A stretch of DNA of 64,000 nucleotides. Source: Mucilaginibacter sp. L3T2-6. Lineage in GTDB: Bacteria; Bacteroidota; Bacteroidia; Sphingobacteriales; Sphingobacteriaceae. The notes under the pieces were generated by a model. The model ran no database searches. It was not told where the DNA came from and saw only the letters and a program-made list of their open reading frames with translations. The translations under genes and the position numbers were made by a program. Below are positions 35,483 to 44,807 of the stretch, piece by piece (the stretch's first letter is position 1; the number at the start of each line of letters is the position of its first letter). The stretch covers positions 248,001 through 312,000 of the forward strand of contig NZ_JAUMKC010000003.1 of assembly GCF_030519355.1 (NCBI RefSeq). The letters are read 5' to 3'.

Positions 35483-36220
35483 ATGACACATACCTATTAT
35501 ATCTCAGGCGTGACTTGCGGCGGTTGCCAAAAAAAGGTCGAAAGCCTGCTTTCAAAAGTTGAGGGCGTAGAAAAAATAAATATTGATCTGGCGAAGGGTA
35601 CCGCTGATATCGGGATGTCCCGTCATATACCAACGGCAGAATTGAAACTTGCCTTAAAAGATTATCAGAAATATCAGCTTTCGCCGGCAATTGAATCTCC
35701 GCAGGTGCTTTCAGCAAACAATGACGACGAAAGCAAATCCTGGTTTGCAACTTACAAACCCATTCTCATTATTTTCGCTTATATTCTAATCATTTCCGTC
35801 ATCGCGGGGTTGGCCGGCGGCGCATTTAACATCCCAACCGCTATGCGAGTCTTTATGGCGGGTTTCTTTCTTATCTTCTCATTTTTCAAAATGCTTGATT
35901 TAAACGCCTTTGCCGATAGCTACGCCATGTATGATATTGTTGCCAGGAAAGTCAGGGCCTGGGGATTTATATATGCCTTTACCGAACTGTTTCTTGGCAT
36001 TGCCTACTCAGCTAACTTATTTCCCGGCGTAATCAATTTTGTCACGGTGGCAGTTATGTCTGTAAGTATCCTTGGTGTATTGCAAAGCGTTTTAAACAAG
36101 CGCAAAATGAGGTGCGCATGTCTTGGGGCTGTGTTCAATCTGCCAATGAGCACGGTAACAATTATCGAAGACGCTTTAATGATCGCGATGGGCGTTATCA
36201 TGCAAATTATGTTGGGCTAA
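35483..36220 (+). CDS. Heavy-metal-associated domain fused to a MauE/DoxX-like membrane protein
   Basis: From the ATG at 35483 the protein has 245 residues. The N-terminal 65 residues are an HMA domain with GVTCGGCQKKVESLL. A linker leads to four transmembrane helices, the last containing CACLGAVFNLPMSTVTIIEDALM, the signature of MauE-like membrane proteins with a cysteine pair. It may pass metal or reducing equivalents across the inner membrane. The promoter immediately upstream rejects the longer start at 35453. A strong bidirectional terminator follows at 36355. Confidence 0.82.
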   Translation: MTHTYYISGVTCGGCQKKVESLLSKVEGVEKINIDLAKGTADIGMSRHIPTAELKLALKDYQKYQLSPAIESPQVLSANNDDESKSWFATYKPILIIFAYILIISVIAGLAGGAFNIPTAMRVFMAGFFLIFSFFKMLDLNAFADSYAMYDIVARKVRAWGFIYAFTELFLGIAYSANLFPGVINFVTVAVMSVSILGVLQSVLNKRKMRCACLGAVFNLPMSTVTIIEDALMIAMGVIMQIMLG

Positions 36221-36833
36221 ATTGGTCGTCTGTTTCCAGCGCATCATTGACCATCCACAGGTTGAGTTTATGCAACATTGAGACTTCGGGAATTCATGAG
36301 GAAAGAGATATCAGGCAGTAAATCTGTATTTATTATCCGAGTACTACTCAAAAGAAAAAGGGCCTTACGATGCATCGTAAGGCCCTTTTTACCAGGTGGA
36401 GAATATCGGATTTTGCAAGGCCAAAATTGCTGCACCCAATCTGCGTTTTTGGTGCTCTGAGAGCGGTTTTTGATTTTTCATTTTATGTATTTTAGGGTGT
36501 TTTTGGCAGAGTTTTGCCACAGTTTTTTGCCAAATAAATCAGTTAAAATCATGGTTTAAAGTATTAAAAATGCAGTTTTTTAGGCTACATCAAAAATGCC
36601 ATTTGATAAAAATAGATACTTTTTTACAAGTTTCAGCTAAATTTTTGCTGTTGTTTGCCTATTCTTCACTATCATTTTAGCTTTTTTAATAGTTATTTTT
36701 TTAAGAGATTACAATAGATAATGAGTTATTTTAAATAAAATTTGGAAGTGTAAAGGGCGAAGAAAATAATAATCCTGAATTGACAAAGGTGCTGTAAGGT
36801 GCAAAAAAGGATGAAAAGAAATAACCTATCTCT
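36221..36833. other. Spacer between HMA-MauE gene and the Cus-like operon
   Basis: About 610 A/T-rich bases between convergent genes. It holds the terminator at 36355-36390 and the sequence GGCAGAGTTTTGCCA at 36505-36519, which recurs at 63325-63339 beyond the other end of the island. No gene is supported. Confidence 0.5.
36355..36390. terminator. Perfect palindromic bidirectional terminator
   Basis: The arms AAAAAGGGCCTTACGA and TCGTAAGGCCCTTTTT pair perfectly around a TGCA centre, giving a GC-rich stem with T tracts on either strand. It ends the plus-strand HMA-MauE transcript and can stop readthrough from the Cus-like operon. Confidence 0.9.
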
Positions 36834-38051
36834 TTACATTTTCATCCCAGCCATTGATTTATCACTTCCATTTTTAAATATCGCTTCGCTGTTCAGTAAA
36901 TAAGCGCCATTGGTTACAACAATATCACCTGGATTCAAGCCGGAAAGGATAGGTACATAATTTGAGTTTCCAATGCCCGGTTTGATCATCTTGGGTGAAA
37001 AACTGCCGTCTGAGTTTTTCACCCAAACCATATTTCCATTACCGTCCATCAGAATAGCTGAAGCAGGCACGGCTAAGGATTGGTTATTACCGTTTGTTAT
37101 CGAAATGTAAGCCAGCATACCTGGCCTTATGAGTCCCTGTGGATTGGGTATACTGATCCTGATTAAGTCCACTTTAGAAGCATCAGACAATTCAGGATTG
37201 ATAAATGCAACTTTGCCCTTAATAAGTTGGCCACCCAAATCAGGAAATGCGACACTAACGGGGTCGTTTTCCTTGTAGTTGCCTGTTTCGCTGGCATAGA
37301 TCTGGGCCTGTACCCATAGATTATTCAATGTTTGTGTTTTGAGTATAGACATGCCTTCGGTTACATAGTCCCCTTCATGCACCGTTACCTCGCTAACCGT
37401 CCCATTGATTTTACTTAAAACAGTTGTTGTTGCAGACACTTTTCCGCTGGCTGCTAAACTTTTGATCTGTGTGGCTGACAGACCCCACAATTGCAACTTG
37501 TTTTCCGCTGCGCTGATCAGTTGTAGGTAATCCACATCGGGGTTATGCAGTATTTTTTGCTGTTGTTTTGCCAATAAGTATTCCTTTTCGGCTTCCTGCA
37601 AATCTTCACTGTAAATGGAATAAACGGGCTGGCCCATGGATATTTTTTCGCCAATGGTCCTTATAAATAGTTGTTGTATTCTTCCAGTGATTCTGGCGCT
37701 CATTTCCTGCGCTGTATTTTCATCAGCGGTTACAGTCCCGGTCAGCATTTTCTCGCTGCCGATATTTTCTTTGCGGACAGTGTCCGTCTGTATACCGGCT
37801 AATTGAAGCTGCGTAGCGGTTAGGGTGATCCTGTCTGCTGCTTTATCAGACGAGCCGGTAAGTTCCACCTTGATTAGTTTCATTCCGCATATCGGGCAAT
37901 TGCCATCATGTTCCTCATGTACCTGCGGATGCATGGAACAAGTGTAGTAAGCTTTGCTTTGCGTTTTGACTACTATTTGCTGCGGTTTTGGCTTACAGGC
38001 TGCAACCCCCAGGGTTAAAAGCAATGCCAATAGTTTTATCTTATTCATCAT
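36834..38051 (-). CDS. Efflux RND periplasmic adaptor with heavy-metal-binding domain (CusB-like), copy 2
   Basis: The 405-residue lipoprotein has a lipobox LGVAAC near residue 19, then a heavy-metal-binding domain (YYTCSMHPQV ... GNCPICGMKL), then the membrane-fusion core: barrel-sandwich halves, alpha hairpin, beta-barrel and membrane-proximal domain. It would link an RND pump to an outer-membrane channel and hand over Cu(I)/Ag(I). The start overlaps the end of the preceding adaptor gene by 11 bases. It is the last gene of the Cus-like operon. Confidence 0.9.
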   Translation of the reverse strand: MMNKIKLLALLLTLGVAACKPKPQQIVVKTQSKAYYTCSMHPQVHEEHDGNCPICGMKLIKVELTGSSDKAADRITLTATQLQLAGIQTDTVRKENIGSEKMLTGTVTADENTAQEMSARITGRIQQLFIRTIGEKISMGQPVYSIYSEDLQEAEKEYLLAKQQQKILHNPDVDYLQLISAAENKLQLWGLSATQIKSLAASGKVSATTTVLSKINGTVSEVTVHEGDYVTEGMSILKTQTLNNLWVQAQIYASETGNYKENDPVSVAFPDLGGQLIKGKVAFINPELSDASKVDLIRISIPNPQGLIRPGMLAYISITNGNNQSLAVPASAILMDGNGNMVWVKNSDGSFSPKMIKPGIGNSNYVPILSGLNPGDIVVTNGAYLLNSEAIFKNGSDKSMAGMKM

Positions 38052-39306
38052 TTTTCGTTTTAATGAAGCTTTCGCTGTCTGTTAAATATTGGGCGTTTGC
38101 TGCCAGGCTATCGGCTGCCTGTAGCCCTTTAGTAATCCATATTTCATTACCCTTTATACCGCCCGTTTTTACCTGTTTAACATAGAATGCAGGTCCACTT
38201 TTTAACCAAACGATTTGCGTCTGGCCTAAATCAACCAAGGCTGTTCTTGGTATCCATAAGCGACTGGTTTTTGCGGTCTCTATTTCCGCCTTAACCAGGC
38301 TATTTACTTTCAGGGTATGGTCCATATTGTCAATGTAAACCCTAATGCTCGTGGTTTTATCGCCCTCTTGTAGCGTTGGTTCAATAAAGTTAACTTTCCC
38401 TTTGATTGTTTTGCCCGGTAGATCCGGCAACGTAATCTTAACTGGTTGGTTTAGTTTCAAGGCAGCGACCGCTGATGGATCGACCTTAATCACCGCCCAC
38501 AGCTGATGCGGATTGACCACATTAAAAATAGCTTGCCCTTTTTCAACATACATGCCTTCTTTGATCGATAATGGGAGATTATTAGCAAAATCGGATGACG
38601 GTTTGGTATCGGCTGTACCGGTCATTTGACTATGTGGCATATCATGTACATGCCCTTCATAAGGGCTGTAAACCGGCAGGCTATAAAATGGCTTCCCGGT
38701 TTTAATTACCCGGTTTACCTGCACCGGTGTCATACCCAGCAATAATAATTTTTGCTGCGCTGTATTAATCAAAGTTGTTTCCTGCGGTGAATTTTTTGAA
38801 AGAAAAATCAGATCCTGCTGTGCTGTAACCAGTTCCGGGCTGTAAATATCAAATATCCGCTGGCCACGGTGTATTTCCTGGAATGCATATTTGATATACA
38901 GTTTTTCGATGCGGCCTGAAAAGCGCGATGCGATATTGTTAAAGGTCCGCGTATCAAAATCAAGATAACCGCTTGCTGAAATAGTGACGGGTAAGACTTT
39001 TTGCTCCGGTGTTATCGATGCGACCGATGATACGACAGATGCGTTAACCGGCTTCAAAACAGTATTCAAACTGATACCCGCATCTTTACTCGCCTGGCCT
39101 GCTTTTTTTACCAGCGTCATGCCACAAATCGGGCAGGTTCCCGGATGGTCTTCCAGCACTTGCGAATGCATTGGGCAGGTGTATTTCACTGCCGGCTTTA
39201 CTTCCGATGCGGCTGGTTTCTTTTGCTGGTCCGAGCAGGCAAAAAACAGCATTACACCTGATAGCACTACTACGATCAGGCTAATATTTTTCAATCTCTT
39301 TTTCAT
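38041..39306 (-). CDS. cusB: Efflux RND periplasmic adaptor with heavy-metal-binding domain (CusB-like), copy 1
   Basis: The 421-residue protein has a lipoprotein-type N-terminus (VMLFFAC), a heavy-metal-binding domain (KYTCPMHSQV ... GTCPICGMTL) and the same fusion-protein core as its neighbour. A Met/His-rich insert (YEGHVHDMPHSQMTG) near residue 215 fits copper or silver handling. It overlaps the TolC-type gene by 26 bases, which shows tight translational coupling. Having two related adaptors next to one pump is unusual. Confidence 0.9.
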   Translation of the reverse strand: MKKRLKNISLIVVVLSGVMLFFACSDQQKKPAASEVKPAVKYTCPMHSQVLEDHPGTCPICGMTLVKKAGQASKDAGISLNTVLKPVNASVVSSVASITPEQKVLPVTISASGYLDFDTRTFNNIASRFSGRIEKLYIKYAFQEIHRGQRIFDIYSPELVTAQQDLIFLSKNSPQETTLINTAQQKLLLLGMTPVQVNRVIKTGKPFYSLPVYSPYEGHVHDMPHSQMTGTADTKPSSDFANNLPLSIKEGMYVEKGQAIFNVVNPHQLWAVIKVDPSAVAALKLNQPVKITLPDLPGKTIKGKVNFIEPTLQEGDKTTSIRVYIDNMDHTLKVNSLVKAEIETAKTSRLWIPRTALVDLGQTQIVWLKSGPAFYVKQVKTGGIKGNEIWITKGLQAADSLAANAQYLTDSESFIKTKNDE

Positions 39307-40507
39307 AAGCTACCTGTAAGGTTAATAATTCCTGTAAGCGGTCAAGGGCCGTCATTCTCGCCATTTGCAGATCTTTAATTCCGTTAAGCACCGATGGCAG
39401 ATCGCCGGTGTTCTGGTCATAAGCCTGCAAAGCCGTTTTATAGCTATTCTGCAAAGCAGGAATAATGTTTTGCTGATAATTATCAAGCTGCCTTTTCTTA
39501 CTACCCATGTCGGCTTTAAGGCCCGCTAACTGCCCCGTGGTTTGGTTGAGAATATCCAGTTTCTTTTGCTGCAATTCTTCTGTCTCGTAGCGGATGCCCT
39601 TCAAATTGGCCTTGTATTCTTTGGACGACCAGGGCGCAATTGGGATTGTGATGGAAGCCATCAGGATATATTGGTTAGCATAACCCCCATAACTAAACAT
39701 ATGCGCTGCTTGTATGCCAAAATCCGGCTTGCGCTTGCTGTATTCCATTTGTGCGTTCAATTGCTGTAAATCGATATTCCGGTTAATGCCTTTAATGTCG
39801 CTACGGCTATTCGCTAATGCTGCCGTGTCGGTAATTGCTACTTCATATTCTTTGAGTGCAATAGTGGTATCGACTGCAAACGGTGCAGTTTTATCCCGGT
39901 TCATCAGGGTATTCAGCAGGATATTCCGCTGATTGATCCCATCCCGTAGTTCCTCGCGTGTATTGTCGAGTTCAAATAGCTCAGCTTTGGCTTTATAAAT
40001 GTTCGGCAGTCTTTCTTTACCGTAAGTAAGCCGGATATTGGCGTCCTTTAACATGTATTCCAGCAAGCTTTGCGTTTGCTGTAATTGCGCAAGCTTTTTT
40101 TCCAGTACCACGCGCTGGTAATAATATTGCTTGGCCTGCGCGAATAGCTGGTTTTTCAAATAGTCCTTATCAGCCGAGGTAACTTTGGATTGGCCTTTCA
40201 GATAGTCTTCTTTTGCGCGCAGCTTTGCCGGGTTAGTAAACATTTGCTCTCCCTGTATCATGAACGAACCACCGTTAGGACTTAACTGGTAAGGCACCTG
40301 GTATTGTCCGGCACTTAGTTTTGGCGCATCGAGGTTTTTGGCACCCTCAGCATAAGCATTCTGCGCCTTAGCTTTCGCGTCATAAGCCTGCAGCGATGGG
40401 TTAGCAGCTACTTTTTCCAACACGCTGTCCAAAGGCAAAGTCTGCGCTTTGACAACACCTGCACTGCAAATGAGCATAGCAAGTATGATTTTTATTTTTA
40501 TTTTCAT
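39281..40507 (-). CDS. TolC family outer-membrane efflux channel (CusC-like)
   Basis: The 408-residue protein has a signal peptide ending near GVVKAQ, then two outer-membrane efflux protein repeats with long alpha-helical hairpins. It is shorter than a usual TolC or CusC (430-470). It shares its start with the last base of the pump C-terminal ORF and overlaps the following adaptor gene, so it is the channel of the same tripartite system. Confidence 0.88.
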   Translation of the reverse strand: MKIKIKIILAMLICSAGVVKAQTLPLDSVLEKVAANPSLQAYDAKAKAQNAYAEGAKNLDAPKLSAGQYQVPYQLSPNGGSFMIQGEQMFTNPAKLRAKEDYLKGQSKVTSADKDYLKNQLFAQAKQYYYQRVVLEKKLAQLQQTQSLLEYMLKDANIRLTYGKERLPNIYKAKAELFELDNTREELRDGINQRNILLNTLMNRDKTAPFAVDTTIALKEYEVAITDTAALANSRSDIKGINRNIDLQQLNAQMEYSKRKPDFGIQAAHMFSYGGYANQYILMASITIPIAPWSSKEYKANLKGIRYETEELQQKKLDILNQTTGQLAGLKADMGSKKRQLDNYQQNIIPALQNSYKTALQAYDQNTGDLPSVLNGIKDLQMARMTALDRLQELLTLQVAYEKEIEKY

Positions 40508-42399
40508 TATTCCTTTACCTCCAATATGTCCAGCTTACCATGCTTTTTAAGTTCATATTCTTTCACCATTAAAAAGATCAATGGTGTAACTAATAAAATA
40601 TGTGTTGAAGAAGTTAATACACCGCCGATCATTGGCAGCACAATTGGCCGCATCACATCGCTGCCGGTTCCGGTTGCCCACAGCACGGGTATCAGTCCGA
40701 AAAGGGCAACGCAAACGGTCATCAGCTTTGGCCGTAGCCTTTTTACCGCTCCGTTCATCACAAACTCCCGCAGGTCTTCCCTGGTGATCGTCTCTTTTGA
40801 ATTGCCTTTAAGTTTTACCAACTGCTGCATGGCATCATTCAGGTAGATAACCATCACAATACCGGTTTCTACTGTTATACCAAACAGCGCAATAAATCCG
40901 ACCGCTACGGCAACCGATAAATGCACGCCAAAGAAATACACCATATAGGCCCCGCCGATCAAGGCAAACGGGATACTGATCAGGCTGAAAAATGCTTCCC
41001 TGATAGAATGAAAGGCAAAATACAGACAGGCGAAAATGATAATAAGCACGATAGGCAGGATCAGCTTTAATGTTCTTTCAGCCCGGATAAGGTTTTCGTA
41101 TTGCCCGCTCCATTCGATATAATAACCTTTCGGCAGCACCTTGACCAGATTATTGAGCTTATCCTGCGCTTCCTTAACCGTGCTACCCAGGTCGCGGTCA
41201 CGCACGTTGAATAATACTGTGCCGCGCAATAAGGCGTTTTCCGATTGTATCATTGCCGGACCGTCGCTGATCTTGATATCCGCCACAGATGATAATGGAA
41301 TAGGCCCGTAATTTTCTGTTTGTACCAATGTGCGTTTGATGGCTTCGAGGTTATTGCGGTAATCTTGCGCCAGCCGGGCATTGATGCTGAAGCGCTGCCT
41401 GCCTTCCACGGTAGTTGTCAGGTTCATGCCGCCCAACGCACTTTCCACTACCTCATTCACATCATCCACACTCAGGCCGTAACGACCAATGGCCTCTTTA
41501 TTAACTTGTATGTCCAGATATTTACCGCCAGTGATTGGGTCAACATACAGGTCTTTAACACCATTTACACCTTGCAGTGCTTGTTTCATTTGCGTTGCCA
41601 GCACGTTGATCGTATCCAGGTTCTGGCCATATATTTTCAAACCAACGTCCGTGCGGATACCCGTGGAGAGCATATTGATACGGTTAATAATCGGCTGCGT
41701 CCAGCCATTCACCACACCGGGGATTTGTAACTTGGCGTTGAGTTCGTTGATGATGTCTTCCTTTTTTACGCCCGGCCGCCACTGATCCTTCGGCTTTAGC
41801 AGGATGATCGTTTCCGTCATACTGATTGGTGAATTGTCTGTAGCGGTATTGGCCCGGCCGGCTTTGCCCAGCACATTAGCTACTTCCGGCACACTTTTAA
41901 TGATCTTATCCTGTACCTGCAAAAGCTGTTTGGCTTGTGCATTGGAAACGTCCGGTTGTGTAACCGGCATGAACAGTATCGTGCCTTCGTCCAACGGTGG
42001 CATAAACTCACTGCCTAATGAAAGAAGGAGTGGTATGCTGACGATCAGCGCGACGATATTGATGGCCAAAGTTGTTTTGCGCCATCTGATACACCAATCC
42101 AATACTGGCTTGTAAATCCTTTCAAGCCCACGGTTCAACGGGTTATGGTCGTCTGTTCGTAATTTCCCTTTCAGGAAGAATGATATGAGTACAGGCGCCA
42201 GCGTAACAGCCAGTATAGCATCGATACCGAGTATAAAGGTTTTCGTCCAGGCCAGCGGGCCGAACAATTTACCCTCTTGTCCGGATAAAAGGAACACCGG
42301 CAGAAATGAGGCTACAATAATAACAGTGGAGAAAAACACGCCACGGCCAACCTGTTTGCAGGATTGTTCTATGATCTTAATTCTTTCTATAGTGGTCAT
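40507..42399 (-). CDS. cusA: CusA-type heavy-metal RND pump, C-terminal part (split gene)
   Basis: The 630-residue ORF starts MTTIERIKIIEQSCKQVGR and continues as the C-terminal three fifths of a CusA/CzcA pump, from transmembrane helix 5 through the second periplasmic loop (PPLDEGTILFMP, NVLGKAGRANTATDNSP, LLKPKDQWRPG) to helix 12. The GKAGRANTATD and KPKDQWRPG segments match the copper/silver CusA branch. The ATG overlaps the stop codon of the N-terminal ORF as ATGA. Together the two ORFs total 1054 residues, the size of one CusA, with no domain missing. Confidence 0.88.
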   Translation of the reverse strand: MTTIERIKIIEQSCKQVGRGVFFSTVIIVASFLPVFLLSGQEGKLFGPLAWTKTFILGIDAILAVTLAPVLISFFLKGKLRTDDHNPLNRGLERIYKPVLDWCIRWRKTTLAINIVALIVSIPLLLSLGSEFMPPLDEGTILFMPVTQPDVSNAQAKQLLQVQDKIIKSVPEVANVLGKAGRANTATDNSPISMTETIILLKPKDQWRPGVKKEDIINELNAKLQIPGVVNGWTQPIINRINMLSTGIRTDVGLKIYGQNLDTINVLATQMKQALQGVNGVKDLYVDPITGGKYLDIQVNKEAIGRYGLSVDDVNEVVESALGGMNLTTTVEGRQRFSINARLAQDYRNNLEAIKRTLVQTENYGPIPLSSVADIKISDGPAMIQSENALLRGTVLFNVRDRDLGSTVKEAQDKLNNLVKVLPKGYYIEWSGQYENLIRAERTLKLILPIVLIIIFACLYFAFHSIREAFFSLISIPFALIGGAYMVYFFGVHLSVAVAVGFIALFGITVETGIVMVIYLNDAMQQLVKLKGNSKETITREDLREFVMNGAVKRLRPKLMTVCVALFGLIPVLWATGTGSDVMRPIVLPMIGGVLTSSTHILLVTPLIFLMVKEYELKKHGKLDILEVKE

Positions 42400-43670
42400 G
42401 ATTTTTCTTTTTGTTGAGCTATGGATAAGTTGCGGTGCGCGTTCTCGACCATCACGATGCCATTATCTACAATCACACCGATAGCTAAGGCGATACCGGT
42501 TAAGGACATGATATTGGAGCTGATATCGAATGCATTGAGCAAGATAAAACTTGCTGCTATAGTAATGGGTATCTGGATAATGATGCTCAGAGCGCTTCGC
42601 CAGCTGAACAGGAAGAGAATGACAATAATCGACACTACGATCATTTCCTCGATCAGCGTATGTTTTACCGAGCCGATGGCATTCTCGATCAGTTCGCTGC
42701 GGTCATAGGCGATATTGAAGCTGATACCAGCGGGTAATCCTTTTTGAATGTCGGCCATTTTGGTTTTTACCGATTTGATCACCTGGTCGGCATTCTCACC
42801 ATAGCGCATTACCACGATACCTCCAACGGCTTCACCGTCGCCATTACGGTCGAAAATACCCAGCCGTTCATCGCCGCCCATTTGCACCGTTGCAATATCT
42901 TTGATAGTCACCGGAATAGTTTTGATCACACCGACCGGGATGCTCTCCACGTCCTGTATTGTTTTGATATAGCCAAGCCCTCGCACGATGTAACCTGTGC
43001 CGTTCATTTCAAATTTGCGCCCGCCAACATCGTTGTTATTACTTTTAATGGCTTTGAGCACCTGTGAAAGCGGAATATTATAATAGTTCAGCTTATTGGG
43101 GTCGATACTAACCTGGTATTGTTTTTCAAAACCACCGAATGAGGCGACCTCGCTGACGCCGGGAACAGTTTGCAGGCCAAGCTTCACATACCAATCCTGC
43201 AAGGCGCGTTGCTCGCCAAGGTTCATCCCTTTGGCATTCAGTGTGTACCATAGGATATGCCCTACGCCTGTGCCATCCGGCCCTAATGTCGGCGTAGTGC
43301 CCTGCGGCAACAGGCGCTGTGCATAGTTCAGTCGTTCTAGCACCCGGCTTCGCGCCCAGTAGATATCGGCTTTATCCTCAAATACGATATAGACAAAACT
43401 CATCCCGAACATGGATGTAGCGCGGATGGCCTTCACTTTAGGAATGCCTTGCAGGTTACTCACCAGCGGGTAGGTAACTTGGTCTTCCATGATCTGCGGA
43501 CTGCGGCCCTGCCATTCGGTGAACACGATCACCTGGTTATCCGACAGGTCGGGTATGGCGTCAATCGGGTTTTGATTGACCGAGTAAGCGCCCCAGGCAA
43601 ATAAGCCCAGCGCGATCAGTAAAACGATGTACCTGTTTTTTAAGGACAGGGTAATAAGTTGATTGATCAT
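42396..43670 (-). CDS. cusA: CusA-type heavy-metal RND pump, N-terminal part (split gene)
   Basis: The 424-residue ORF covers helix 1, the first periplasmic loop (NPIDAIPDLSDNQVIV, SMFGMSFVYIVFED) and helices 2-4, ending just after GVIVDNGIVMVENAHRNL with the proton-relay Asp. It stops in an A-rich stretch (AAAAAGAAAAATCATGA on the coding strand). A single extra A in that stretch would join it to the downstream ORF. It may be a simple frameshift, a sequencing error, or a true two-chain pump translated by ATGA coupling. Confidence 0.88.
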   Translation of the reverse strand: MINQLITLSLKNRYIVLLIALGLFAWGAYSVNQNPIDAIPDLSDNQVIVFTEWQGRSPQIMEDQVTYPLVSNLQGIPKVKAIRATSMFGMSFVYIVFEDKADIYWARSRVLERLNYAQRLLPQGTTPTLGPDGTGVGHILWYTLNAKGMNLGEQRALQDWYVKLGLQTVPGVSEVASFGGFEKQYQVSIDPNKLNYYNIPLSQVLKAIKSNNNDVGGRKFEMNGTGYIVRGLGYIKTIQDVESIPVGVIKTIPVTIKDIATVQMGGDERLGIFDRNGDGEAVGGIVVMRYGENADQVIKSVKTKMADIQKGLPAGISFNIAYDRSELIENAIGSVKHTLIEEMIVVSIIVILFLFSWRSALSIIIQIPITIAASFILLNAFDISSNIMSLTGIALAIGVIVDNGIVMVENAHRNLSIAQQKEKS

Positions 43671-43725
43671 CTCAAGGAGTTTAATCAGCCCCGCATGATG
43701 CAGGGCTGAAATGAATTACTCATTT

Positions 43726-43956
43726 TTAACTTTTCTTTTTAGCCGGTTCCTTTTTCACCAGTTCCATGCCGCATTTAGGGCATTTGCCGGGTTTATCGCT
43801 CAATACTTCCGGATGCATGCTACAGGTGTATTGTACTTTGGCTGGTTTTACCTTTTTAGTTTTGGTAGTGTCCGAAGTCATCGTGGATGAATTCGCAGCG
43901 AAAACACTCGCACCAGAAAACAGAATGGCTATGGCCATTAGGGTTACTTTTTTCAT
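43726..43956 (-). CDS. Exported single heavy-metal-binding-domain protein
   Basis: The 76-residue protein has a signal peptide ending near ASVFA, a Lys-rich linker and one heavy-metal-binding domain: VQYTCSMHPEVLSDKPGKC then KCGMEL. The same domain is attached to both adaptors of the operon. It could shuttle Cu/Ag in the periplasm to the pump, as CusF does by another fold; that is inference. It lies 55 bases upstream of the pump gene on the same strand. Confidence 0.85.
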   Translation of the reverse strand: MKKVTLMAIAILFSGASVFAANSSTMTSDTTKTKKVKPAKVQYTCSMHPEVLSDKPGKCPKCGMELVKKEPAKKKS

Positions 43957-44083
43957 TTGTTTTAAAATTTAAAAATGGATGGATGGCACAGGTAATCCTA
44001 TGCGTGAACTATAATTAAGATGATGAATTGCAAAGCAAACCAGGGCCTGTTAACGATTAAAGGCCAAGGGGAAGAAGTACAGA

Positions 44084-44470
44084 TCAGATTCTGTAGATAC
44101 AGTTAAGGATATAAACAGGAGCTTTAGCGTGGTCAGGCGGCGCATGGCTGTTAAAAGCAACATATTCAGGTTTGAAACGATAACCGCTGAAATCCGCTAT
44201 TATATAAACAGGAATAATGGCGTGAAATACATTGGCGTTCAAACTCAAAGCCTGCGAACCAACATGCTGATCCTTAACTTTGAAGGACAACGTTTTGGTT
44301 TTGCAGCACCCCGGCAATCCCGCTGCCATTTTGCAATCCTGCTTTTTGGCAGTGCTAAAAGAAATGCTGGTGGATTCCAATTTACCGCAGCAATAAAAAC
44401 TACTAACCGAGATACCTAATGCAGAAAGCAGGTAAATCACTGTTAATGATATGAGCGCGATACGTTTCAC
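44084..44470 (-). CDS. HYC_CC_PP family exported protein, copy 1
   Basis: The 128-residue protein has an N-terminal hydrophobic signal or anchor, then FYCCGKLES, a second pair in PGCCKTK, and a late PPDHAKAP. This order (xYC, CC, PP) is what defines the HYC_CC_PP family of Bacteroidota. The four clustered cysteines suggest metal binding in the periplasm. A diverged paralogue is at 52583-52978. The function is unknown; its place among copper genes is the only clue. Confidence 0.65.
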   Translation of the reverse strand: MKRIALISLTVIYLLSALGISVSSFYCCGKLESTSISFSTAKKQDCKMAAGLPGCCKTKTLSFKVKDQHVGSQALSLNANVFHAIIPVYIIADFSGYRFKPEYVAFNSHAPPDHAKAPVYILNCIYRI

Positions 44471-44510
44471 TGACCGAAAATACTATTTTTTCTTTAAAGA
44501 AGGATAACAG

Positions 44511-44535
44511 AGCCGCCCCCCTTGAAGAGGCGGCT
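44511..44535 (-). terminator. Hairpin after the Cys-rich miniprotein gene
   Basis: AGCCGCC at 44511-44517 pairs with GGCGGCT at 44529-44535 around an 11-base loop, just past the stop codon of the minus-strand miniprotein gene. The T tract after it is poor. Confidence 0.5.
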
Positions 44536-44542
44536 TCCTTAT

Positions 44543-44734
44543 TTACAATTTACATACAGTTTTGCATTCACCTGATGCCTTGCAGGTCTTGCTGCAATAA
44601 TCCTTGCAGTTTGGCCCGCATCCTTTTGCGCATTTAGAACAGGTTATTTTGCTGTTGCAGCAAGGGGTATTAGCATAAGTAACAGATATAGCAGATAATA
44701 GCATCACCATAGTGATGAAAAGAAACTTTTTCAT
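44543..44734 (-). CDS. Exported Cys-rich miniprotein with CxxxC repeats, copy 1
   Basis: The 63-residue protein has a signal peptide ending near SVTYA. The mature 42 residues contain ten cysteines in the order CC-x5-C-x2-C-x3-C-x3-C-x3-C-x3-C-x5-C-x3-C. The paralogue at 50936-51133 keeps the same order. The four-residue spacing would line cysteines along one face of a helix, as in copper storage proteins of the Csp type, rather than the CxC of classical metallothioneins. I infer an exported copper or silver buffer. It lies between two other exported Cys-rich genes on the same strand. Confidence 0.75.
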   Translation of the reverse strand: MKKFLFITMVMLLSAISVTYANTPCCNSKITCSKCAKGCGPNCKDYCSKTCKASGECKTVCKL

Positions 44735-44807
44735 GATTTTGAAATTAAAGATTAATAATTAATGAAATACTACGGTCAAGGATTGACCTGTCAATGGGAG
44801 TTAATTA

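Noticed and set aside
41320..41730. 136-codon plus-strand frame opposite the cusA gene
   Set aside because: Shadow frame antisense to a well-conserved pump gene.
42380..42410. Programmed -1 frameshift in the cusA gene
   Set aside because: The A-rich stretch does not present a standard X-XXY-YYZ slippery heptamer in the correct frame and I see no clear downstream stimulator; indel or coupled two-chain translation is simpler.
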